Of a stretch of DNA of 58,426 nt, positions 8,622 to 17,384 are shown one piece after another. The stretch lies in NCBI RefSeq assembly GCF_001373415.1, contig NZ_CDSE01000039.1, positions 1-58,426 on the forward strand, given 5' to 3'. Each line of letters opens with the position of its first letter. Within the stretch, counting starts at the first letter, position 1. Source of the stretch: Paenibacillus dakarensis (GTDB lineage: Bacteria > Bacillota > Bacilli > Paenibacillales > Paenibacillaceae). Under the pieces are notes generated by a model that had not been told where the DNA came from, searched no databases, and saw only the letters and a program-made list of their open reading frames with translations. The position numbers and the translations under genes are program-made.

Positions 8622-9389
8622 ATGTTATTCGACACACATACACATCTGGATGCACCCGAGTTCGACGAGGATCGGGAAGAGGTCATTAACCGTGCGCTGG
8701 AGGCTGGTGTAACGCGCATGATCAATATTGGATTCAACCGGGAAACCATTCCGACCACCATGAAACTTGCTGAGAGCTATGATTTTATTTATGCAGCTGT
8801 AGGCTGGCACCCAGTAGACGCCATTACCATGAAGGATGGAGACCTGGAGTGGATCGCCTCTCTTTGCAGTCATGAGAAGGTTGTGGCTATTGGAGAAATT
8901 GGACTGGATTATCACTGGGATACTTCACCGAAAGAAGTGCAGCATAAGGTTCTGCGTCGTCAGATAGGACTGGCTCGGGAATTGAACATGCCGATTGTTA
9001 TTCATAACCGGGATGCTCATGAAGATATTGTGAAGATACTGAAAGAGGAGAAAGCTTCTGAGGTCGGCGGTGTTATGCATTCCTTTTCGGGCAGCTGGGA
9101 AACAGCCAAATTATGTTTACATATGGGCTTTCATATATCGTTTGGGGGACCGATCACCTTCAAGAATGCAAGGCAGCCGAAAGAGGTCATTGCACAGGTT
9201 CCGTTGGACCGTTTGCTCATCGAAACCGACTCCCCTTACTTAACACCACATCCGTTTCGCGGGAAGCGAAATGAGTCTGCTCATGTACGATTGGTAGCAG
9301 AGGCAGCAGCTGGAATTAGAGGCCTGTCCCTGGAAGAAATAGGTTTAATTACGACCCAAAATGCTCTGGAACGATTTGGAATTAATTGA
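8622..9389 (+). CDS. tatD: TatD family metal-dependent hydrolase (YabD)
   Basis: A TIM-barrel metal-dependent hydrolase of the TatD family, implicated in 3'-5' DNA exonuclease and repair activity in other organisms. Metal ligands are visible in order: HTHLD at residues 5-9, GEIGLDY, VIHNRDA, HSFSG and ETDSPYLTP. Length 255 is typical. A good AGAGGAG lies seven bases before the ATG. As in Bacillus it precedes yabE; a long non-coding stretch separates them. Confidence 0.92.
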   Translation: MLFDTHTHLDAPEFDEDREEVINRALEAGVTRMINIGFNRETIPTTMKLAESYDFIYAAVGWHPVDAITMKDGDLEWIASLCSHEKVVAIGEIGLDYHWDTSPKEVQHKVLRRQIGLARELNMPIVIHNRDAHEDIVKILKEEKASEVGGVMHSFSGSWETAKLCLHMGFHISFGGPITFKNARQPKEVIAQVPLDRLLIETDSPYLTPHPFRGKRNESAHVRLVAEAAAGIRGLSLEEIGLITTQNALERFGIN

Positions 9390-9589
9390 AATCGGGAGAT
9401 AAACGGATGAAAAACAGAGCATTCACGACTAATTAAAGTTTTTTAATCAAAAAAGGCGACTATATTACAATTTTTTAACCATTTATCTGAAAAATGTGGT
9501 TGATTGCTGCTTTACAACATGTAGCGAAACAGGATATCATCTTTTCAGTGATACGAAGCTGAGCGAATGAACAGCCGAATATTTTATGA
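9390..9589. other. Non-coding stretch before the riboswitch
   Basis: About 200 A/T-rich bases after tatD. I see no convincing gene and no clear promoter, though the riboswitch transcript must begin here. A reverse-strand open frame runs from here into the riboswitch but has no family features. Confidence 0.5.
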
Positions 9590-9805
9590 ACCATCTCGCT
9601 TAATCTCCAAGTTAAATTGGAGAACGGGGGAACCGATACAAGCATAGCTGGCAGAGATTGCAGAGCTGAACTGTATTTGATTTCTTTATAGAGTCTTTGG
9701 GGTGAATTTGAGAGCATCCGCCATGAGCGGGTGACTTAAGATAGGGCGTCTCTCTTACGTCCGAACCCGACAGCTAACTCCGTAAGCGTAAGTAAGAGAG
9801 GCAAA
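9590..9805 (+). promoter_or_regulatory. ydaO-yuaA class riboswitch (cyclic di-AMP)
   Basis: Recognised by its conserved core: CGCTTAATCTCC near the 5' end, a CTCCAA/TTGGAG hairpin (9605-9622) followed by ACGGGGGAACC, TTTGGGGTGAATTT, and the signature CGAACCCGACAGCTAACTCC from 9762. CGCTTA (9597-9602) pairs with TAAGCG (9783-9788), and CTCTCTTAC (9750-9758) with GTAAGAGAG (9792-9800). The class binds c-di-AMP and usually lowers expression of cell-wall hydrolase and ion transport genes. Here it precedes yabE, a 3D-domain wall protein, and is followed by a terminator, so ligand binding probably promotes termination. Confidence 0.9.
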
Positions 9806-9837
9806 CTCGTGCATACCATTTTCTAAGACTTCAGGAA

Positions 9838-9880
9838 GCCACGAAAGAGTCTCTATAACTCTTTCTTTGGCTTTTTTTAT
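9838..9880 (+). terminator. Terminator of the c-di-AMP riboswitch
   Basis: GAAAGAGT pairs with ACTCTTTC, extended by GCCA/TGGC across a small internal loop, followed by seven T. It sits downstream of the aptamer and upstream of yabE, where the expression platform is expected. Confidence 0.85.
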
Positions 9881-9921
9881 TTTAGAATATTAGAGATGGG
9901 ATCGTCATACTGTTGGTAAAC

Positions 9922-10064
9922 AGGAGGTGACGATTTGTGTGTACGGGAAGATGGGGAATAACGCAGGGTGTAGAACTATAGCAGGGCACCCTGTGAGACA
10001 ATTTGCTATAGTCGCGTCAATGAATCATGTGTCACCTAGACGGCGGGACTATGAAGGAGGATGA
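9922..10064 (+). promoter_or_regulatory. Leader segment with a ribosome site, short open frame and interleaved helices, before yabE
   Basis: A near-perfect ribosome site AGGAGGTGA (9922-9930) is followed by several overlapping short frames. The longest begins at the GTG at 9939, has 41 codons and ends at 10064, five bases before the yabE start. Two perfect helices interleave inside it: 9962-9970 with 9987-9995 (nine pairs, one G-T) and 9975-9983 with 10004-10012 (nine pairs). They can form either an H-type pseudoknot or two mutually exclusive hairpins. Whether the frame is translated is not known. Confidence 0.4.
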
Positions 10065-10068
10065 CATA

Positions 10069-11310
10069 GTGGGCATTTTTCAACACGAAGAGACCCATGA
10101 ATCACAATCATCCAGCATGTCTTACGCATTACGATGGAAGCATGAGAATTTGCGTCAACTGATGCTGGCCGCTATTGGTGCCATCGCAATTACATTACTC
10201 GTTATGCTGGTTGCCCACAATCGGGCGGGCAAAGAAGTTCACCTTGTGGTTGATGGTCGCATCACCACAGTGGAGACTCATGAGGCCTTGCTGCATGAAA
10301 TGCTGGATGAGCAAGCCATTTCCCTGAAACCGCAGGATGAGGTTTCTATGCCGCTAAACGGTGTGCTCCAGGATGGAGACCGAATCATTATTAACCGGGC
10401 GGTAGCGGTGAAAATAACCGCAGACGGCAAACAAAACACTATATTTACTACCCAAGATACGGTTGGAGATGTACTCAAGGAGTCAGGCATTTCCATCAAG
10501 GGCGACGATACAGTAGTGCCTTCCCTGAAAACAAAAATAAAAGGGGAAGATGAGATCCGGATCGTTCGTGTCTCCAAACAAACGGTACAAGAAACCGAGA
10601 ATCGTGCTTTCCGGGTAATCAAAACGGCCGATCCTTCTCTGGAAAAAGGAGATAATCGTGTCATTCAAAGCGGGAAGCCAGGTGTTGTTGTCCACCATAT
10701 TGAGAAAGTATATGAGGATGGCAAGTTTGTTTCCAAGAAAGTGATCAAGAAAGAAGTTCAGCGTAAGACGAAGGATAAGATTATTGCTGTTGGTACGAAA
10801 AAAGTGGTAGTTCCTGATCCTCCTGTTGTTGAACCTGTAGCTGTTGAAAATACAGTGAAGAAAACAGCAGCAGCAGCTAAGCCTGTCACAGCTAAAGCCA
10901 CAGTGAAGTCTTCTGCTTCGGCACAACCAGTGAAAAAGTCAGCTCCTGTTAAGGAGAAGGCGAATAACGTGGTTTCCAGAGCTGGCATTGACTTTGAATA
11001 TAAGAAAGTTTTGAATAATGTTTCAATGACTGCATACTCTTCTGAAGAGAAAGGCATTGGCACCCGTACAGCTTCCGGCACACGTGTAACGGAAGGACGT
11101 ACCATTGCGGTAGACCCAAATGTCATTCCAATCGGTTGGTGGGTATATATTGAAGGTATCGGCTTCCGTCGTGCTGAAGATACCGGTGGCGCAATTAAAG
11201 GGAACAAGATTGATGTATATTATGATTCCCTGAAAGCAGCGCTTAATTTCGGACGTAAAAACGGACGCACGGTGTATGTGATTGGACCTGTAAAACCGGA
11301 GCTCAACTAA
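10069..11310 (+). CDS. yabE: YabE: membrane-anchored G5 and 3D domain cell-wall protein (RpfB-like)
   Basis: Resembles resuscitation-promoting-factor-like wall proteins. Order: a short cytoplasmic N-terminus, one membrane segment (residues ~25-47), two DUF348 repeats, a G5 domain, an Ala/Pro/Lys-rich linker, and a C-terminal 3D domain with its three aspartates (in AVDPNVIP, EDTGG and IDVYY). The 3D domain is related to lytic transglycosylase folds, so a role in peptidoglycan cleavage is likely. The GTG at 10069 was chosen because AGGAGG ends eight bases before it; the ATG at 10051 would place the ribosome site inside the gene. 413 residues. Controlled by the upstream c-di-AMP riboswitch. Confidence 0.9.
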   Translation: MGIFQHEETHESQSSSMSYALRWKHENLRQLMLAAIGAIAITLLVMLVAHNRAGKEVHLVVDGRITTVETHEALLHEMLDEQAISLKPQDEVSMPLNGVLQDGDRIIINRAVAVKITADGKQNTIFTTQDTVGDVLKESGISIKGDDTVVPSLKTKIKGEDEIRIVRVSKQTVQETENRAFRVIKTADPSLEKGDNRVIQSGKPGVVVHHIEKVYEDGKFVSKKVIKKEVQRKTKDKIIAVGTKKVVVPDPPVVEPVAVENTVKKTAAAAKPVTAKATVKSSASAQPVKKSAPVKEKANNVVSRAGIDFEYKKVLNNVSMTAYSSEEKGIGTRTASGTRVTEGRTIAVDPNVIPIGWWVYIEGIGFRRAEDTGGAIKGNKIDVYYDSLKAALNFGRKNGRTVYVIGPVKPELN

Positions 11311-11375
11311 CGCATGATTTCCGTTTTACAATGCCATGCTAATGCTATACTATTTAATTACATGAATGTGATGAT

Positions 11376-11409
11376 AAGAAGAGGATGAAAATCCTCTTCT
11401 TTTGTTTTG
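11376..11409 (+). terminator. Terminator between yabE and rnmV
   Basis: An 11-base perfect stem (AAGAAGAGGAT with ATCCTCTTCTT), a GAAA loop and a T-rich tail (TTTTGTTTT). Confidence 0.88.
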
Positions 11410-11427
11410 GGAAGGAAGTAGGGGCGG

Positions 11428-12860
<1,433 letters not shown>

Positions 12861-12870
12861 ATAAATAAGC

Positions 12871-12921
12871 AGACGCCATGATTCATGGCAAGGGCGCAGT
12901 CTTTAAGGCTGCGTCTTTTTT
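12871..12921 (+). terminator. Terminator after rsmA
   Basis: GCGCAG pairs with CTGCGT over a short loop, with an alternative outer pairing AGACGC/GCGTCT; seven T follow. Confidence 0.75.
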
Positions 12922-12985
12922 TGTGTCCGACAGGATATGTGCACCGTATTTTTACATCGTATATGAACCAATCCTTATAAAAGCC

Positions 12986-12994
12986 CATACGATA
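12986..12994 (+). promoter_or_regulatory. Possible mother-cell (sigma-K type) -10 element before yabG
   Basis: CATACGATA matches the sigma-K pattern CATANNNTA, with an AC 17 bases upstream. yabG is sigma-K-controlled in B. subtilis. The distance to the ATG is short, which lowers confidence. Confidence 0.35.
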
Positions 12995-13014
12995 GAGGTA
13001 GGGGTGGTGTTGTT

Positions 13015-13908
13015 ATGAATTTTGGAGACTTGGTCGTTCGTAGATCGTACGGCGGCGATGTGACGTTCCGGGTGGAGGGTATACATCAGAATACAGCCAT
13101 CATTAAAGGAACGGACTTTCGGCTGCTGGCCGACTCGCCCCTTGGGGACCTGGTAAAAGTGCCGCATCCTGCGATGAGCGAACGGACGAAACAGGCACAG
13201 ATTAAAGCAAATGAATCCTTAAGCTACTTGCAAAAATACCGTCAGGAGCAGAGCGAGCGCCGACTGGCGGATTTGAGAAACGAATGGGGAGCAGGGGAAA
13301 AGGGGTATTTTGATGTACCTGGTAAAGTGCTGCATCTCGATGGCGACCCCCTTTATCTGAAAAAAAGCCTGAATCTATACAACCAGCTGCGGGTTCCGGC
13401 CGAGGGACATTATATTCATGAGGCGTCTATGGCTGATGCTCTGTACCGAATGCTGCCGCGCGTTCGTCCGGATATCGTTGTCATTACCGGACACGATGGC
13501 GTTTTGAAAAGAAGTGAATCACGTAACTTGTATAGTTTGGACAGCTACAAAAATTCGCAAAACTTCGTGAAAGCAGTCCAAGTCGCAAGGCAATATGAAC
13601 GTAATCTGGATACTCTTATTATCGTAGCAGGTGCATGCCAGTCGCATTTTGAGGCACTGCTTCAGGCTGGAGCGAATTTTGCGAGCTCTCCGGGCCGGGT
13701 GCTGATACATGCCCTGGATCCGGTTTATGTGGCCGCCAAGACGGCATCTACGTCTCTTCGTGACACCGTCAATCTGAACGATATTCTTCATAATACGGTC
13801 AGCGGCAGTCAGGGTATGGGGGGGATAGAAACCCGCGGAACCTATCGAATAGGCCAGCCTCGTCTAAACGATTTATCAACATTAAAGGTAACTCCCTCGA
13901 TTAGCTAA
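13015..13908 (+). CDS. yabG: Sporulation-specific coat protease YabG
   Basis: YabG is a cysteine-type protease that trims spore coat proteins in the mother cell. The 297-residue product has the family N-terminus (FGDLVVRRSYGGDVTFRV) and conserved segments such as VITGHDGVLKR and IVAGACQSHFEALLQAGANFASSPGR, in which the cysteine and histidine are probable catalytic residues. The ribosome site is a G-rich GAGGTAGGGGTGG. It lies between rsmA and veg as in Bacillus and forms a single-gene unit bounded by terminators. Confidence 0.93.
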   Translation: MNFGDLVVRRSYGGDVTFRVEGIHQNTAIIKGTDFRLLADSPLGDLVKVPHPAMSERTKQAQIKANESLSYLQKYRQEQSERRLADLRNEWGAGEKGYFDVPGKVLHLDGDPLYLKKSLNLYNQLRVPAEGHYIHEASMADALYRMLPRVRPDIVVITGHDGVLKRSESRNLYSLDSYKNSQNFVKAVQVARQYERNLDTLIIVAGACQSHFEALLQAGANFASSPGRVLIHALDPVYVAAKTASTSLRDTVNLNDILHNTVSGSQGMGGIETRGTYRIGQPRLNDLSTLKVTPSIS

Positions 13909-13952
13909 AGCCGCCACCTAGGGAGGATTATAGGAATTCATGCCATAGGTCT

Positions 13953-13979
13953 AAAAACCCCTATCCTGGGGTTTTTTTA
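13953..13979 (+). terminator. Terminator after yabG
   Basis: AAAAACCCC pairs with GGGGTTTTT over a six-base loop, with more T after it. Confidence 0.85.
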
Positions 13980-14138
13980 GGTTCAAATTGCACATACTAC
14001 GAACGATCATGAGCACACCCACTTATCAACGATTTTGGACAAGCTATGAAAAGATTACGTAAAATGTACATATTTGTTGTCAGTTTTGCGCATAATAACA
14101 CATCAATGATCGATGTTTGAATGTTCAAAAAAAATTCG

Positions 14139-14168
14139 TTGACAATACAATTTTAGTGCTGATATAAT
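14139..14168 (+). promoter_or_regulatory. Upstream sigma-A promoter of veg
   Basis: Consensus TTGACA and TATAAT with an 18-base spacer, in an A/T-rich region preceded by a run of seven A. Confidence 0.85.
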
Positions 14169-14181
14169 TAATGGTTTTGAT

Positions 14182-14210
14182 TTGACAAGATTATGGCAAA
14201 TTGGTATAAT
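14182..14210 (+). promoter_or_regulatory. Downstream sigma-A promoter of veg
   Basis: Exact consensus TTGACA and TATAAT with the ideal 17-base spacer, 28 bases before the veg ATG. The B. subtilis veg promoter is a known very strong vegetative promoter. Apart from these promoters and the yabG terminator, the 330-base gap before veg holds no gene. Confidence 0.92.
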
Positions 14211-14237
14211 GGACAAGGAAAGAGGTGGTCGTCGACA

Positions 14238-14513
14238 ATGGCTAAAAATGCGCTGTTGGAAATCAAACGCAGTTTGGATGCTCATCTTGGGCAAAAAATT
14301 ACGCTGCGGGCAAACGGTGGTCGCCGCAAGACCGTTGAGCGTACTGGTGTTTTGGAAGAAACGTACCCTTCTGTTTTCATTGTAAAGCTGGATCAAGACC
14401 AGCAAACCTTTAAACGAGTGTCTTATAGTTATGCAGATGTATTAACCGAGACGGTAGAAATCATGGTTGTGGATGAAGACTGCCAACTTCGTATAACTTA
14501 CGTTAAGTCATAA
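14238..14513 (+). CDS. veg: Veg family protein (biofilm regulator)
   Basis: A 91-residue, highly expressed small protein; in B. subtilis Veg stimulates biofilm matrix genes by opposing SinR. The start is the ATG at 14238 after AAAGAGGTGG, giving the family N-terminus [16 protein letters not shown]; in-frame starts further upstream fall inside the promoter. Two consensus promoters lie directly before it. Confidence 0.95.
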   Translation: MAKNALLEIKRSLDAHLGQKITLRANGGRRKTVERTGVLEETYPSVFIVKLDQDQQTFKRVSYSYADVLTETVEIMVVDEDCQLRITYVKS

Positions 14514-14527
14514 CTTTTTGTAGTGCA

Positions 14528-14558
14528 GAACAGTATCCAGCAGTGGGTGCTGTTTTTT
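14528..14558 (+). terminator. Terminator after veg
   Basis: CAGCA pairs with TGCTG, extended by AACAG/CTGTT alternatives, followed by six T. A short stem. Confidence 0.6.
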
Positions 14559-14574
14559 GTTGCCATAGGATAAG

Positions 14575-14606
14575 GGAATGAGGGGGCAGGCTCATGGTAC
14601 ATACTA
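14575..14606 (+). promoter_or_regulatory. Probable sigma-G promoter of sspF
   Basis: CATACTA (14600-14606) fits the sigma-G -10; GGAATGA 18 bases upstream fits loosely as the -35. Small acid-soluble protein genes are sigma-G-dependent in Bacillus. Confidence 0.5.
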
Positions 14607-14655
14607 AGGATGGACGTAATTGATCCTTACCCTATTCATAAGGAGGCAGGTATAC

Positions 14656-14838
14656 ATGAGCCGAAGAAGACGGAGTATGATGTCTGAAGAGCTGAAGAAT
14701 GAGCTGGCCAAGGAACTGGGGTTCTATGATACAGTACAGAAAGAGGGCTGGGGCAGCATAAAGGCAAGTGATGCCGGGAATATGGTCAAGAAGGCCATCG
14801 AGCTTGCTGAGAGAGCTGCCCGCCAGTCAGAACAATAA
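14656..14838 (+). CDS. sspF: Small acid-soluble spore protein, SspF type
   Basis: A 60-residue alpha/beta-type SASP relative that coats DNA in the forespore. Family features: the arginine-rich start [41 protein letters not shown] and a helical end. The start is the ATG at 14656, seven bases after AGGAGGCAGG; an upstream in-frame ATG at 14620 lacks a ribosome site. It lies between veg and ispE as in Bacillus. Confidence 0.93.
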   Translation: MSRRRRSMMSEELKNELAKELGFYDTVQKEGWGSIKASDAGNMVKKAIELAERAARQSEQ

Positions 14839-14848
14839 ACGAAGAATA

Positions 14849-14879
14849 GGGGCTTCCGGCTGTCGGAGGTCCCTTTTTC
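14849..14879 (+). terminator. Terminator after sspF
   Basis: A ten-pair stem (two G-T pairs) between GGGGCTTCCG and CGGAGGTCCC, then five T. Confidence 0.8.
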
Positions 14880-15024
14880 ACCTTGGCATGCTGGAAACGG
14901 GCAGGTTTTTATAGATATAGAAATGACTTCGAAGCGCCTGTTTGTTAATATAAAGTCATTAGATGTTTTTTCTGTAATGTGATAAGTTGTGCTTATGGGA
15001 AAAGCTAAGGATAGGTGAACTTTC

Positions 15025-15879
15025 TTGAAAATATACGAAAAAGCGCCTGCGAAGATAAACTTGATGCTGGATGTGCTGCATAAGAGGCCTGACGGGTTCC
15101 ATGAAGTAGAGATGGTTATGACGATGATCGATCTGGCAGACCGGCTGGAGATGTCCGAGCAGTCAAGAGATACGATAATAATCACGAGTCAGGCAGGTTA
15201 CATTCCCTTGGATGAGAAGAACCTGGCTTTTCAGGCGGCCAGGCTTATTAAGGAGCGTTATGAAGTCAGAACAGGGGTACATATTCATCTGGATAAAAAT
15301 ATTCCCGTCGCTGCGGGCCTTGCAGGAGGGAGCAGTGATGCAGCTGCCACTCTGCGCGGCTTGAACCGCCTCTGGAACTTGAATATTCCTATTCAGGAGC
15401 TATTGGATCTGGGTGCAGAGCTCGGCTCTGATGTCCCATTCTGCGTAACGGGAGGATCTGCACTTGCGACAGGCCGCGGTGAAATATTAACTCCGGTTCC
15501 GAATCCTCCGCAGTGCTGGGCTGTGGTGGCCAAGCCGCCGATTAATGTGTCTACAGCGGAGGTGTATGGCCGCTTACGCAGTGACAGCATACAACATCAC
15601 CCATCGGCTAAGGAAATGGTCGCAGCCCTGGAAGAGGGGGATTTTCATAAAATGTGCAGATCTCTCGGCAACGTGCTGGAGGAGGTTACACTGAAGCTTC
15701 ATCCTGAGGTTCAACAGCTGAAGGATTCGATGATCAAGCTTGGTGCTGACGGGGTATTGATGTCCGGGAGTGGACCGACGGTATTCGGCCTGGTTTCTAA
15801 AGAGTCCAAGGTTGCCCGGATCTATAACGGGTTAAGAGGATTCTGTAAGGAAGTCTATGCTGTCAGATTATTAACGTAA
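15025..15879 (+). CDS. ispE: 4-diphosphocytidyl-2-C-methyl-D-erythritol kinase
   Basis: Fourth enzyme of the MEP route to isoprenoids: phosphorylates CDP-ME with ATP. A GHMP kinase with the glycine-rich ATP loop [15 protein letters not shown] (residues ~94-108), an N-terminal substrate segment [13 protein letters not shown], and the C-terminal [11 protein letters not shown] motif. 284 residues. It starts at TTG, seven bases after AGGTGA. Confidence 0.95.
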   Translation: MKIYEKAPAKINLMLDVLHKRPDGFHEVEMVMTMIDLADRLEMSEQSRDTIIITSQAGYIPLDEKNLAFQAARLIKERYEVRTGVHIHLDKNIPVAAGLAGGSSDAAATLRGLNRLWNLNIPIQELLDLGAELGSDVPFCVTGGSALATGRGEILTPVPNPPQCWAVVAKPPINVSTAEVYGRLRSDSIQHHPSAKEMVAALEEGDFHKMCRSLGNVLEEVTLKLHPEVQQLKDSMIKLGADGVLMSGSGPTVFGLVSKESKVARIYNGLRGFCKEVYAVRLLT

Positions 15880-15948
15880 ATGGCATACTCCACAGCAGGA
15901 GTTTGGTATATCCTTGTGGAAAAACGTACGAAAGTGTTATATTTACAT

Positions 15949-15964
15949 TATAATATTCGGATTT
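15949..15964 (+). promoter_or_regulatory. Candidate PurBox overlapping a -10 element before purR
   Basis: The reverse complement of 15952-15964 reads AAATCCGAATATT, one mismatch from the PurBox pattern AWWWCCGAACWWT. It overlaps a TATAAT at 15949-15954. No good -35 is visible. Consistent with autoregulation, which is known for B. subtilis purR. Confidence 0.4.
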
Positions 15965-15978
15965 AGCGAGGAAACCAC

Positions 15979-16806
15979 GTGAAAAAACTAAAACGAAGTG
16001 AACGATTAGTCGACATGACTCAATATTTATTATCTGAACCGCATACCTTGATTCCGTTAACCACGTTTGCGGAGCGTTATGGCTCTGCAAAGTCGTCTAT
16101 TAGTGAGGATTTGACGATCATCAAGGAAGTGTTTGAGAACGATGGCATCGGTGAACTGAATACGCTTGCTGGAGCAGCCGGGGGAGTGAAGTATATACCA
16201 AAGCTGCGGAACGATCATGCGCTTTCTTTTGCCGAGGAACTATGCCGCAAGCTGCAGCAGACTGACCGGATTCTTCCGGGCGGCTATTTGTATATGTCTG
16301 ATTTACTGGGAGAGCCTTCCCTGATGAACGAAGCGGGCAAAATTTTTGCCACGGCCTTTGCTGATCGGGAGATCGATGTAGTGATGACCGTAGAAACCAA
16401 GGGGATTCCGCTTGCTTATGCTACGGCCGCTCAGTTAAACCTGCCGGTCGTTCTTGTGCGCCGTGACCATCAAGTGACAGAAGGATCCGCCGTTAGCATT
16501 AACTACGTCTCAGGATCGCATAAAAGCATACACACGATGTCTCTATCACGCAGAGCGCTTAAAGAGCATTCCCGCGTTCTGATCGTCGATGACTTCATGA
16601 AGGCGGGTGGAACAATTCAGGGGATGATGGATCTGCTGGTTGAATTCAACGCTGAAGTTGCAGGGGTCGGTGTGCTTCTGGAGTCCGGTGCGGTTGAGTC
16701 GGAGGAACGGTTACTGCAGAACTACACCTCCCTTGCGAGACTCTCGGATGTAGATTCCAAGAGTAAGACAATAACCGTTAGTCCCGGAAATTATTTCGAA
16801 AAATAG
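15979..16806 (+). CDS. purR: Purine operon repressor PurR
   Basis: Represses purine synthesis and related genes by binding PurBoxes; PRPP relieves the repression. An N-terminal winged-helix domain (residues ~1-73) is followed by a phosphoribosyltransferase-like domain with the PRPP loop VLIVDDFMKAGGT. 275 residues, slightly shorter than in Bacillus. It starts at GTG after AGCGAGGA. The Bacillus partner yabJ (RidA) is missing: the next gene is spoVG. Confidence 0.94.
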   Translation: MKKLKRSERLVDMTQYLLSEPHTLIPLTTFAERYGSAKSSISEDLTIIKEVFENDGIGELNTLAGAAGGVKYIPKLRNDHALSFAEELCRKLQQTDRILPGGYLYMSDLLGEPSLMNEAGKIFATAFADREIDVVMTVETKGIPLAYATAAQLNLPVVLVRRDHQVTEGSAVSINYVSGSHKSIHTMSLSRRALKEHSRVLIVDDFMKAGGTIQGMMDLLVEFNAEVAGVGVLLESGAVESEERLLQNYTSLARLSDVDSKSKTITVSPGNYFEK

Positions 16807-16860
16807 GTCTGGCGGTATTTGTCGATAACCAGAAGATTTACAGCGAATGAGCACGAAGTC

Positions 16861-16867
16861 TGTCGAA
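16861..16867 (+). promoter_or_regulatory. Spo0A box upstream of spoVG
   Basis: A perfect TGTCGAA about 56 bases before the sigma-H -35 element; a near match TGTCGAT lies at 16820-16826. The orientation and distance leave its role open. Confidence 0.45.
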
Positions 16868-16922
16868 AACCCTACTATCTAAAAAAAATTCCTGTTTTTA
16901 GGACATTTTCTAAATAAAAAAA

Positions 16923-16951
16923 GAAGGAATTCGGTTTGCTATGTGGAATTA
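16923..16951 (+). promoter_or_regulatory. Sigma-H promoter of spoVG
   Basis: GAAGGAATT (-35) and GTGGAATTA (-10) with an 11-base spacer fit the sigma-H pattern RnAGGAwww - RnnGAATww closely. spoVG is a classic sigma-H gene. Confidence 0.75.
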
Positions 16952-16989
16952 TACACCAAGTCTCTGATGGAAAAAGGTGGTGAACACAT

Positions 16990-17274
16990 ATGCAAATTAC
17001 GGATGTCAGACTCCGCCGTGTAAACTCTGAGGGGAGAATGAAGGCAATCGCATCCATTACCATCGATAATGAATTTGTCGTTCACGACATTCGCGTTATC
17101 GACGGTAACAATGGAATGTTTGTTGCAATGCCGAGCAAGCGCACTCCAGATGGAGAGTTCCGCGACATTGCCCATCCGATTTCTTCCGGTACCCGCGAGA
17201 AGATTCAGTCCGCTGTATTGGCTGAGTACGAACGTGCTGCTACTGAAGAGGAAGTCATTGAAGAAGGCGCTTAA
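16990..17274 (+). CDS. spoVG: SpoVG, RNA-binding regulator
   Basis: Conserved small protein that affects septum formation, spore cortex and, in several Firmicutes, binds nucleic acid as a global regulator. The 94-residue product has the typical [19 protein letters not shown] start, [13 protein letters not shown], and the basic [17 protein letters not shown] segment. A good AAAGGTGG ribosome site precedes the ATG. It is flanked by a sigma-H promoter and a strong terminator. Confidence 0.96.
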   Translation: MQITDVRLRRVNSEGRMKAIASITIDNEFVVHDIRVIDGNNGMFVAMPSKRTPDGEFRDIAHPISSGTREKIQSAVLAEYERAATEEEVIEEGA

Positions 17275-17296
17275 GATTTACAATTGGGGTTCAAGG

Positions 17297-17335
17297 AAAA
17301 GAGAGCCATACTTATGGCTCTCTTTTCTTTTTTTC
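17297..17335 (+). terminator. Terminator after spoVG
   Basis: A 14-base perfect stem (AAAAGAGAGCCATA with TATGGCTCTCTTTT), a two-base gap at the loop, then a T-rich tail. Confidence 0.92.
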
Positions 17336-17384
17336 TAGAATGAGATATATTCAGTAGTGAGTTCAAGAGGAGGAGGCAGGGCCC

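Noticed and set aside
9475..9717. An 80-codon reverse-strand frame before yabE
   Set aside because: It lies across the structured c-di-AMP aptamer, whose conservation explains the sequence.
9939..10064. The 41-codon frame before yabE as a confirmed gene
   Set aside because: Three overlapping short frames share the ribosome site and no homology is recognisable, so it is only reported as a candidate within the leader.
11315..11352. A promoter (TTTACA and TATACT) before rnmV
   Set aside because: The spacer is only 15 bases and a strong terminator lies between it and rnmV.
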